Shown here: positions 1 through 8,852 of the stretch, piece after piece
Position numbering within the stretch: position 1 is the first letter of the stretch
Layout of the letters: every line of letters starts with the position of its first letter
DNA from: Nemertoderma westbladi
Taxonomy: Eukaryota; Xenacoelomorpha; Nemertodermatida; Nemertodermatidae
NCBI GenBank assembly: GCA_032718475.1
Contig: JAUCBJ010002767.1
Location: 1 to 35,319 of the forward strand
Length of the DNA: 35,319 nt
Direction of reading: 5' to 3'
Notes under the pieces: model-generated
Databases searched by the model: none
Seen by the model: only the letters and a program-made list of their open reading frames with translations
What the model was told of the DNA's origin: nothing
Program-made: the position numbers and the translations under genes

Positions 1-1180
1 ACATGTATTCTGGGGCTGAAACTCTAGCTGCATAATCATTTGACAACAACCTTCAAAATATTTATTATGTAGTTGTGGTTTGTAATGCCTTGGCCATTCT
101 CTGAATGAAACTTTTACTGGTACAGTCCGGTAAATCCGCCTCAAGGATGTTTCCGAATTAGTTACCATACAATCTGAACAAGATCAAATAAAGCAAATCT
201 ACGATGGAATACAAAAGAGAGTTCCATGGCAACAAATATAAACATCTACAATCTAGAAACATCGCAGTTACGATACTGGCCCGTTCGACATGGTATTTTC
301 GTTCATATCGCCGCGAGTTATTCAAAAATTAAATCGTATCAAATTTGGCATGAAACACTCTATACTATAATTCAGTACAATTTTAGTTACTTTCAGTTTT
401 AATAATTTTATATAAGCTGTTGATGCATATATTTTTTGATCTGCCAGCTCTATAATAACCGGTATTGAAGATGCTTACAGTGATACCTACTGTATTAAAC
501 TGCTTTATTGATTTAAGACAGTATTCATACTGTACACACTGTACAGTAGGCAATAGGCATACTGCAGTACTGTACATCAATGAAAGAGGCATCGTGCATA
601 GTAAAAGAAAAGGGATGGTAAAAATGGTATAAACTTATTCAGGAACAGTAGCAGGATAAAAAGTATAGGAGTAAACATTGAGAACCCTGCCATAACCGCC
701 TTAGTGATAAATTATTAATTTTTTTGCCATGTAATTTTCCCAATAGTCCAAAAGTAACGATGATATTTTTTTGTATATGTAATAACTGGAGTGTTTAACT
801 ATAATGGAAAATATTTTTATTTTCTTTCCATTATCTAATTCCCCACTCTTAAGTGTAAGCAAGCGCGATATGAAGATGTAAAATGCGTCCTAACGAATGT
901 ACATAATATACAATATTCAATAAATGTTTTAAAGGCAACTTGGGAATCAGAGTGGAAGGGTTTACTGTGGAAGATCACCCATGGTGGTGAACAGGCATTC
1001 CTTGGTTTAACGAGCCTAAAAGATTCTCCCATTCATAAATATTTTGAGTTTGCAGCTATACTGTTATATAGAGTAGACTCAGACACTTGTTACTTTATGC
1101 GATTCTGTTAACATTATTTGATACCGGTTACCTTAAGGTAGACTCTTATCTATATCGCAACTTTATGTGATACCGATTAC
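1..1180. other. AT-rich intergenic DNA, no gene seen
   Basis: Only short, unsupported ORFs of under 70 codons occur here, and none has a recognisable domain or composition unlike the surrounding DNA. Around 485-575 the motif TACTGTAC and its relatives recur several times with short inversions, giving local hairpin potential. I see no splice-framed exon series, RNA gene or transposon terminus. Confidence 0.5.
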
Positions 1181-1410
1181 TTATGGAAGTGTAACTTTAT
1201 GTAATAGCGTTTGCTTTATATGATACCTATTACTTTATGGAAGTGTTACTTTATGTAATAGCGTTTGCTTTATATGATACCTATTACTTTATGGAAGTGT
1301 AACTTTATGTAATAGCGTTTGCTTTATATGATCCCTATTACTTTATGGAAGTGTAACTTTATGTAATAGCGTTTGCTTTATATGATACCTACAGTATTAC
1401 TTTATGGAAT
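1181..1410. repeat. 54-bp minisatellite, about 4 units
   Basis: The phrase TTATGGAAGTGT recurs at 1181, 1235, 1289 and 1343, exactly 54 bp apart, and again at 1402 after a unit carrying a 5-bp insertion (ACAGT). Each unit also contains TTTATGTAATAGCGTTTGC. Degenerate versions of the same phrase (ACTTTATGTGATACCG) occur at 1090-1180, so the array probably grew from an older, diverged one. Confidence 0.9.
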
Positions 1411-2457
1411 AACAATTAGAATCAAATTTATTAACAAAAAATATTTATATTTATTAAAATAACATATTTATAATATTTATAACATTATATTCAATATACA
1501 GAAAATAAACCGAATATTCAGTTTCTATTTTCCATAAGTTTTTACATTAAATATATTTCATGGAGTTTATAACACCAGTAGTAGTAGTAGGGAAAATCTT
1601 GCCGTCTATAAAATTGTTTTTGAACATTAAATTGTTTGCATGGAGTGAACGGAGATGCCCTTGTTAGAGAAGGCCATATATCGAGCATGAAGAATAGGGC
1701 AAATATAAGTCTGCTGGACAGACAGCAATGAATTGGGCAGCCGGCCTTCGGCGATATTGATTAGTGATGTAAATTAATAGGTGGGGAGTGCCCTTTGCCC
1801 CACTTATTCGGGACATCAATTCGGGTTAGTGTATATTTATCTTTGAATATGAAGCACTGGAAGCAACATTAAGGGTACTCTTTCTCTTACTTCCTTCCTT
1901 TGCTTTTACATTCAAGGCAAGGTGGACTCCACACTAACTCCCACGGATGAACACAGTGGGTGATCTCATATACATATTACATAGTGTGCTGTGCGAGGGC
2001 CGTACACATTTTTTGCATTACGAACAATATTTATTAATCCTTAATCCTTCATCGTGATCAGCGACCTCGAAAACCCATATACGTTCAGAATTATCAAACC
2101 AAACACAAAAGTTTTTAGTTTGACATTTTTTTACTTATACGTTTCGTCCTGGGCGACCAAAATAGCACCAAAAATTGCATTGCCAGAAAATATTTTAACG
2201 CTTTTATATTTTATTTTACGCTTTTGCACAATGAGGTGAATGTAGGTAGGGAAATATAGAACAGATAATGCGATGGATGGGAAAACGGCAGGCCGTGATA
2301 TGAGTTGTGCAACTAACAACAAGTGGTTGGTCATGATACCTGAGTAAGCAATAATTCTTACAAAGATAAAGGGAACACCTCTTGAAATTAATAGAAAATA
2401 GAAAATAATAGATTCACATTAGGTTCACACGATCGAAAGCTTTAATAGCGTCGAGCA
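1411..2457. other. AT-rich intergenic DNA, no gene seen
   Basis: The stretch 1420-1560 is very AT-rich, 1577-1592 is a short (AGT)n run, and 1640-1990 is a patch of more balanced composition that looks like old repeat DNA, though I could not identify it. The ORFs on both strands at 2054-2334 overlap and show no coding features. Confidence 0.4.
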
Positions 2458-2693
2458 TGTGACAATCCCATAGTATACTGTACGTTAATTGAAAGACTAT
2501 TTGCATATTTTCCTCTGGTTATCAAATCAGCTGGGTTTTCTTCTCCATTACAGTGATAATAATGGACATTTGGCAACCGCAATTTGATTCGTTAAATTCT
2601 TGAGGATATAAACCTGACCCAATTATTGGGATTTTTAATCCAATGACAAACAATAGTCGAGTCTGTCCAACATACTCGGATCATACTCGGATT

Positions 2694-2900
2694 TTATTCA
2701 ACAGTCTTACCTTTGAGAGTATCTCTAACCGCGTTTAGTTTGGGGATGCCTTCATCTATTGTAGTTATTTGTGTCCCGATGTCATCGATTAAACTTGCAC
2801 CTTTCTTTATTAACTTTGTAATGGATGACTTCACACCTCGGAGTTTATTCAAATATCTGCTCAATTCTTCGGCGCCATCGTCATCTTTACCTTTTACCAT
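2694..2900 (-). CDS. Small helical hypothetical protein or first exon inside the TIR element
   Basis: This 68-residue ORF is not recognised as any family. It is Lys/Asp/Glu/Ile rich with amphipathic, coiled-coil-like spacing from about residue 10 to 60, and has no signal peptide or membrane segment. The start has a good Kozak context (AAAATGG). Near the 3' end the reading frame contains CAAAGGTAAGA, a near-consensus splice donor (AAAG^GTAAGA). The last five codons before TAA may therefore be intron, which would make this exon 1 of a longer gene; AATAAA overlaps the stop codon. A TATATAAA motif lies at 2985-2992, but it matches the plus orientation better than the minus. The ORF sits wholly inside the 2458-3238 element, so it may be a relic of the parent element's gene or captured host sequence. 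Chance is not excluded. Confidence 0.35.
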   Translation of the reverse strand: MVKGKDDDGAEELSRYLNKLRGVKSSITKLIKKGASLIDDIGTQITTIDEGIPKLNAVRDTLKGKTVE

Positions 2901-3074
2901 TTTGGCTTATACCCGCAACAACCCACGATAACGACAACAGAAAAAACATCAGATCCGGTTCGAAGGACCATGTGGCAGTTCAAGTATATAAAACACTGGT
3001 TCGGTAATTTTCTACAATCCAAAAATGTCTATAATCAAAAACTAAGTAACATATATCAATAATTCTTATACACT

Positions 3075-3112
3075 CCTAATACTAATACTCATCCTAATAC
3101 TAATATACTTCA
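3075..3112. repeat. Short CCTAATACTAATA direct repeat
   Basis: The phrase CCTAATACTAATA occurs twice, about 20 bp apart, within the right part of the TIR element. It is a subterminal repeat of unknown role. Confidence 0.6.
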
Positions 3113-3311
3113 CCAATATTAAGGCACTAACTCAAAAATGTATATAACCAGCTGTTTGCCTTAACCAACCAATATACATTACATATTACACAATGTAGTC
3201 CTTCAATTAACGTACAGTATACTATGGGGATTGTCACAGAGCATGCATGTAAACACAGGATTATTATTTTCTAAATAATAATTTACACCTCTTTAAAGGC
3301 ATTATGCAAAA

Positions 3312-3800
3312 CTCTACTACTACGATCGGCATGCTGTATTGCAGCTGCATTATATATATATATATATTACATATATATTAAGAATGCTGTGCCGGCTTGT
3401 CGACAAAATTGCGCCGCCACAACTCCCTATCACCCATGACATTTGCTAGATCATCCGCATCTTCAAGGCCAGTGTCCTTTAAGAAGCGTCTCAAGAAAGT
3501 CATGGGCTGTCCACCATGCTTATTCACTCCATGAGGCTGCCAAAGTACAAGATTATTCACTGGCTGGTCCTCACGGCGAAAGCAATGTCCTGCAAAGCGG
3601 TAGCGGTTCCGTTCACGAGTCAAGCTAGGGGAGATTAATGGAACACCGCAAATGTTTATAGAGTCTGATTGGAGATGTGTTCATTGTACTTGACACAATG
3701 AACTCGGCGCAGCATTCTTGTGAAAGTGTCATCCAGAGATTTGGTTTCCTCTCCAGTTAGAGTCCAGCATGGGACTTTCATATAAGAGTACTGGTATTAC
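3312..3800 (-). mobile_element. LINE 3' fragment, copy A
   Basis: Minus-strand translation of 3378-3623 gives the C-terminal region typical of APE-type LINE polyproteins of the RTE-like kind. It contains RFAGHCFRR, then LVLWQPHG, then KHGGQP, then DTGLEDADDLANVMGDRELWR, ending in a stop after KPAQHS. Further upstream on the minus strand (3660-3790) a frame-broken stretch still encodes TRMLRRVHCVKYNEH. Downstream are an AT-rich 3' UTR with a (TA)n run at 3352-3367 and a (GTA)n tail near 3312-3322, as in the LINE at 13860-16228. The fragment is a dead 5'-truncated copy. Confidence 0.75.
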
Positions 3801-4190
3801 TGCTGCCATAACGTCGGTAATTCGACAAAAACCCCTAAGTAGGTTTTTGTAGTTTTGAGAAAAACGAAAAAAACTGAATATTTTAATAAATCTTGAGTAA
3901 TGCGATCTAATTTTAGACTAAATATAATCTAAAATAGCGTATAATATGTTTGGGCACATATTTTTAGAGGCAGATCGCATTTTAGACCATTTAATTTGAT
4001 ATCTGTTGTTTTGCCAGATTGTGAAACAAAATAGTTAGGTTAGAACATACAATTAAGGGGGGTTATCTTTAGCATGTGGGGTTTTATCAGATACAGTCTG
4101 GCCCATTAAATGACTTATTAGTGGGTCTAAGGGTCCAATAAAGCAAAGCTCTTATATTAGAAAGATACAGAATATTACCATTATTTTTAT
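3801..4190. other. AT-rich spacer between LINE fragments
   Basis: I see no ORF with support, no TIR pair and no recognisable repeat between LINE copies A and B. Confidence 0.4.
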
Positions 4191-4194
4191 AATT

Positions 4195-4615
4195 ACTACT
4201 TCTACTATCAGCATGCTGCATTGCAACTGCATTATTATGTATTACATATATATTAATAATGCTGTGCCGGCTTGTCAACAAAATTGCGCTGTCACATGAC
4301 ATTTGCTAGATCATCCGCATCTTCAAGGCCAGTGTTTAGATACGCCTCTAACAGGCATCCCAAGAAAGGCATGGGCTGTCCACCATGTTTATTTATTCGC
4401 CAAAGCACAATATTATGCACTGGCTGGTACTCACGGCGAAAGCAATGGAGATGTGTGTGTTCATTATACTTGACACAATGAACCCGGCACATCATTCTTG
4501 TGAAAGTGCCATCCAGAGATTTGGAATCCTCTGCAGTTAGAAGCCAGCACAGACGCCCATATACGAGTACTGGTTCTACTGCTGCTCTAAAGAGAATCGA
4601 ACCTTTAAATTCCGT
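4195..4615 (-). mobile_element. LINE 3' fragment, copy B
   Basis: This is the same family and orientation as copy A: CFRREYQPVHNIVLW, KHGGQPMPFLG and DTGLEDADDLANVM-like blocks are recognisable in the minus frame 4292-4495. Upstream, 4500-4610 encodes FRAAVEPVLVYG followed by LLTAEDSKSLDGTFTRMM, the usual block just N-terminal to it. Relative to copy A it lacks about 15 bp near 4292 and about 80 bp near 4448. The shared 3' UTR, including GCATGCTG and the TACATATATATTAA stretch, extends to about 4195. Confidence 0.75.
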
Positions 4616-5156
4616 TTTATTCCACGGGACAGCCCAGACTCCCTATTTTTATAACTGTTTGCGCTGTCTGGATTGTGTTCATCTTGCCACACCTGCTGTT
4701 GGAATCTAATTCATGTTCACCATTCTCCGTTAGCATTGATTGCTCGTCATTTACCCCGCTATTGATTGCCATAGAATCCGGTAGAGTTTCATACTCAAAT
4801 TGATGCTATGAGAATCCGTAAGCCTAAGAGATAAAACAATCCCGTATTCTCAATTATTATTGTCTCAACACTTTCTACAATTAGCGGCTGAAGTCCGTGC
4901 CATCATCATTATCTGATATTGTTGTTGTAGGCTTCTAAAACAGATAAATCTAGATTCGTCATTGCTTTACCGTGAACATCTTCAGCTACACTCACTAACT
5001 GATTGAACATCACCAGCTAAACTCCATAATTGACCTGCTGCACTGAAACTGGTCATTGAGATGCTGGCCTTTTATATTTATATTTTGCTACCACCATGCA
5101 ATCCACAATTGACAAGCCCAATGCAGGGGATTAAGCCTTAGCATAGTTAATTTGAG
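4616..5156. other. Intergenic DNA, no gene seen
   Basis: The sequence has mixed composition with no ORF above background and no terminal repeats that I can pair. Part of 4616-4700 may still be LINE-derived. Confidence 0.35.
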
Positions 5157-5260
5157 AATTAAGAATGCTATGCCGGCTTATCTACGAAGATTCACCGCCA
5201 CAACTCCCTATCCCCCATGACTTTCGCGAGACTATTCGCATCTACCAAACCAGTGTCCTT
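5157..5260 (-). mobile_element. LINE 3' fragment, copy C, cut by a TTAA insertion
   Basis: The segment ATTAAGAATGCTATGCCGG through CCAGTGTCCTTTAA matches the 3' end of copy A (3379-3483). The match stops exactly at the TTAA where the piggyBac-like element begins. In copy A the same site reads CCTTTAAGAAG, so TTAA was present in the uninterrupted LINE. The continuation of the LINE is not found on the other side of the element. Confidence 0.8.
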
Positions 5261-6831
5261 TAACCCTATTAGTACCGGGCTATAAGATGTTGTACAAATA
5301 CCGGGGGGGGGGGGGGGGTCATATTGACCCCCCCTCTAAAATCTACAAATATTTACGAAAACGTCTGATTTTTTGTTTGTACGTAGGTATCACTTGTCTG
5401 GATCCGAACGAAAAAAAATTTTCGAAAAAATGTACTGGGGTGGTTATAGTGCAGCACCAAAATTACAAGTAGTGCACAATTTTCACCAAATTTGAAAGTT
5501 ACATTTTCGGTTAATTATTTTTCAATACAGGTTTTCTGGGGTGCAAAATACATTGGAAAATATAAAAAAATGATATGATTACTATAAATGGCTGTTTAGT
5601 CCTCTCTGCGTAGGAAAAAAATGAAAAAAACAAGTAACCAGCACTTTTCAGTTAGAAAACAAAATTTTTAATTCACTTATACGATGCTATAAATTCACAT
5701 TTTCAGGTTTTCGAGGGCGCTGATTCTAATGGAATACATTTCTAATATGCCAGATCATTGCTACTTGTATTTTTCGGCGTAATTTGGCAAATTTTGGTGC
5801 TAGCACCAAATTTCGTTCCCATCACCAAAAAGTACAAGTTTGCGATATCCAGTGCTGTTTTTATTGACTCCATCGGATTCAGGACCCTCATAAACCCGTA
5901 TAACGCAAGAAACATGGTGATACTATCTACTTATCAATTTGCATATTTTCCAAAATTTGGTGCTGGCACAACAATTTTCACCCACCGGCGAAAAATACAA
6001 GTTTGAGAACTCTTATGAAATTTTTACTGATTCCATTGAATTCAGAACCATCACAAACCCGTATAACGCAAGAAACAAGGTGACACAATCAATTGATATA
6101 TTTGATGGTTTTCAAAATTTGGTGCTAGCACCACATTTTGCACCCACATCCGAAAAATACAAGTTTGAGAAGTCTAGTTCGATAATTATATTTTCCATTG
6201 AATTCAGAACAGCCATAAACCTATAAAACGCAAGAAATAAATTGTCACAAGCAATTTTATCTATTGAATGGATTTTCAAAATTTCGTGCTAGCACCAAAA
6301 TTTGCACACAGCACCGAAAAATACAAGTTTGATACGCTTGGTGCAACTCGTATATATTTCATCGAATCCAGAACCCCAAAAAACCCCAATTGCGTAAAAA
6401 ACAAGTTTCAAACAATCAATTTACAAAATTGACTTATTTCAAAATTTGGTGCTGGCACCAAAATTTGGCACCACCGAAAAAAACAAGTTTGAAATTTCTA
6501 AATCAATTTATATGAATTCTATCCAATTTCTAACACCAAAAAACCGGTGTAAATCAAAAATAGAGATGTTACAATTCATATTTAATGAAAAGTAATTTTC
6601 AAAAAACGCCTCAATAAAAGTGCCAAAAGTAGGGTTAAAAAATGGTGCTATAACTCGAAAAGTACCCAATATTTTTGAAAACGGTTTTCACTACTAAAAA
6701 GACAATAGATTTTTAGGAAAAGTCAGAAAATTTCAGATTCCCAACTGCGTTAGTTTCAGAATTATAATAAAAAAACCACGGGGGGGGGGGTCATATTGAC
6801 CCCCCCCCCCCCCCGGGTTTAATAGGGTTAA
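5260..6831. mobile_element. piggyBac-like MITE, full-length copy
   Basis: Both ends carry TTAACCCTATTA in inverted orientation (5260-5271 and 6820-6831). TTAA is the expected target-site duplication and CCCTATTA the start of the TIR, as in piggyBac superfamily elements. Just inside each end is a hairpin-forming G-run/TCATATTGA/C-run (5304-5333 and 6781-6814). There is no transposase ORF. The interior is largely a ~163-bp tandem repeat (see separate entry). A second copy lies at 21158-22290. Confidence 0.85.
5780..6600. repeat. ~163-bp tandem repeat inside the MITE, 5 units
   Basis: The core palindrome GTGCTAGCAC (or GTGCTGGCAC) occurs at 5797, 5960, 6122, 6286 and 6449, spaced 162-164 bp. 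In unit 1 it lies within the longer dyad TTTGGTGCTAGCACCAAA. Between cores the units share ACAAGTTTGA, CCAT(C/T)G(A/G)ATTCAG and ATAACGCAAGAAA phrases. A 162-bp unit equals 54 codons, so some units read as related peptides in phase, but stops and phase shifts break any long frame. Confidence 0.9.
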
Positions 6832-7612
6832 TGAGTAATTTATTTGGTGACATGTCGTGCGTTGTTTTCTACATGGACAATATCTATGTGGTCACAACGG
6901 AACTAAAGCAACATTTAGAGATACTTCGTGAAGTTTTCCGCCGATTAAAAGTTGCAAAATTAAAACTCCAGCCAAAAAAAAATGTTCATTTTTACAGAGA
7001 AGAGTTGAATTTTTGGGATTCATTGTTGATGAGGATGGCGTACATCCAAGTGAGTCAAAGATAATTGCTGTTAAGAACATGATAGCGCCAACAAATGTTT
7101 CTGAAGTGAGAAAATTTCTGGGTTTGGTCAATACCTATAGACAATTCATAAGGAACTTTAACCTTATTGCTGAACCATTGTATGAACTTACACGGAAACA
7201 AGTCCCATTTATTTGGAGTGATGAACAGGAATTTTCATTCGAAAGTTTAAAGGAAGCCTTAATTAGTGCCCCAGTTCTTGTACACCCTAAAGTTGGTGAA
7301 CCATTCTTTGTCCATTGCGATGCATCTAATCTTGGAGTTGGTGCCGTCATAAGTCAAACAGATAATGCTGGTTTGTTTCACCCAATAGCATTTGCAAGTA
7401 GGAATCTTACTACAAGTGAAAAGAACTATTCCACAATAGAAAAGGAAGCATTGGCAGTTATATTCGCATTGGAACGGTTCCAGTCTTATACTTATGGCGC
7501 TGAAGTACATGTCTTGTCTGATCATGCTCCATTACAATGGCTAATTAATAATAAAACTGCAACTGGTAGACTTGCTCGTTGGCAACTACGACTTCTAGAG
7601 TTTGAAGGATTA
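6831..7612 (+). pseudogene. pol: gypsy pol fragment: RT C-terminal part and RNase H
   Basis: The reading begins within the RT palm, MSNLFGDM...FYMDNIYV. The normal YxDD catalytic box is YMDN here, so the second catalytic Asp is lost. After a one-base deletion in the T-run at 7010-7014 the frame continues with the RT connection block FLGLVNTYRQFI. RNase H follows, with FVHCDASNLGVGAV (first Asp), STIEKEALAVIFALERFQSY (Glu) and VLSDHAPLQWL (Asp). The domain would have copied and degraded element RNA in the retrotransposon particle. It ends at LLEFEG, where the 7613-8852 insert starts. It cannot be functional: it is truncated at the start, frameshifted, changed in the active site and interrupted. 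Confidence 0.9.
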
Positions 7613-8852
7613 TGTAAAAGCTTCTGTGGGATATAACTGGCCCTTTTGCTTTGCAATCCAGTTCCCCCCCCCCCCCCCCCCAGGCGCTGGAATACTCTAA
7701 AAAGCTCTCTAACTCGAATGATGCAAAGCGACCGGCTGATTGGCTGATTTGTTATACGAGGGGCTCTTTACTATGTTCTATCGGCCAACCAGAGCTATAG
7801 CAGCAGAGTATGCAACCAGGGCAACCGAGCGGAGTGACTCATTTTGTGTGTTGGCCAAGGGCTGCAAAAATCCTGATAGTTCGGCATTTAGATATTCGTG
7901 GAACCTGTGGAATCTGGTGTTCTGCCAATGAGAGCTATTCCTCTCTGTGTAAAAAGATACCTGCAACGGTGTTAGAGTCAGAGAGTGTTTTTGTTACTGT
8001 TGTGTTGTTTCTATCTAGGCCAGGAACACCGGCTCTAGAGTCAATTCGTTTCAGACTTTAGAAGAAACATTAGTAGGCTTAAGATTATAGAGCGTATAAC
8101 TGTTATCGGCTCAATCGGCACATACATTGTCATATCATATCTTAACCTACCGTCTTAATGCTTTTTACTGTTGTCATATTTTGTATTAGTTGGTTGAATA
8201 CTATTTGGAGAACATTTATAAAGAACCCAAATTTCCCAATTTTCTTGATACACTACAGGTTAGAGAGACGGGTTATATATAGCGATTGCGACTTATATTA
8301 TTGTGTATGTAGTGAATTTAATGCTATTTGATAAGCACTACATTGGTCCGTTGCTGTTCTCTTTATATATGATAAAAATCATTGACGGTCGGCAAATTAG
8401 TGGGCAGTATTGTGTGTTACCGGTAGTGTGCATGATTGTGATTGATAACTAAGCATTTCCTAAAGAATGCGCCTCATACGTGAATCATAAGCCTTACCGA
8501 CTTACCGTTGTGGTTAGTATAAGCCATATCTCTGTTTACCTAGATAGAGCGCCACGTCCTAAAGGAACTGTTAATATTTCCCGAAAGTGAATAATATTAG
8601 TCAGAAATTATTTATTAACGATCAATCGAATAATACAATACAGTAAGCTTACACTGCAATAATAATCTAAGCCCTCAGAATCCAGTCTCCCGGGTATATC
8701 CAGCGGGTGAATGGACGCGCACTAGGCTGGCTTCTGCTAATGTTGTGTTTATTGGTATTAAATATTTGTCATCTTCTAAAGTCTATTTATAAACCAAAAG
8801 ACATATAAATTTTGGCAGGTTAAACTGCTAAAGGTCTTCAAAAGCGCGTACA
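7613..8852. mobile_element. Probable solo LTR (TG...CA, 5-bp TSD) inserted in gypsy pol
   Basis: The 1,240-bp insert begins TGTAAAAGC and ends GCGCGTACA, giving TGTA...TACA ends. It is bounded by the direct repeat GATTA at 7608-7612 and 8853-8857. Ignoring the insert plus one GATTA, the gypsy frame runs on without a shift between RNase H and the region before integrase, which supports these exact ends. There is no coding content; the ORFs at 7740-8061 lack any motif. TG...CA ends, a 5-bp TSD and this length suit an LTR left by LTR-LTR recombination. Possible internal TATA motifs are TTATATATAG near 8273 and TTTATATATG near 8362. A C-run (about 19) lies at 7663-7681. The parent family was not identified. 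Confidence 0.8.

Larger units (their letters stand above)
2458..3238. mobile_element. Non-autonomous TIR element with TG...CA ends and 5-bp TSD
   Basis: The ends are inverted copies of each other for about 43 bp, with one indel and one or two mismatches. Both read TGTGACAATCCC inward and then share ATAGTATACTGTACGTTAAT. The element is flanked by the direct repeat GAGCA at 2453-2457 and 3239-3243. The combination of TG...CA termini, long TIRs and a 5-bp TSD is unusual. In Ginger-type DNA transposons, whose transposase derives from a gypsy-like integrase, the termini are TGTNR and the TSD 4-5 bp, and TGTGA fits that pattern. No transposase is encoded, so the class assignment is inference. A 68-aa ORF lies inside on the minus strand. 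Confidence 0.75.

Noticed and set aside
2956-2970. GGTTCGAAGG resembling a tRNA T-loop/B-box
   Set aside because: No matching A-box or cloverleaf stems within tRNA distance on either strand.
2825-3007. Plus-strand ORFs opposite the 68-aa frame
   Set aside because: No Kozak support or domain; they read as shadows of the minus frame, though a plus-oriented TATATAAA downstream was noted.
5758-6226. Peptide repeats encoded by the MITE tandem units
   Set aside because: Unit lengths of 162-164 bp break the frame between most units, and the second copy has different interruptions; more likely non-coding satellite.
7740-8061. Overlapping ORFs of 60-83 codons inside the 1.24-kb insert
   Set aside because: No motif, and they lie on both strands in a sequence whose ends define it as an LTR-like insert.
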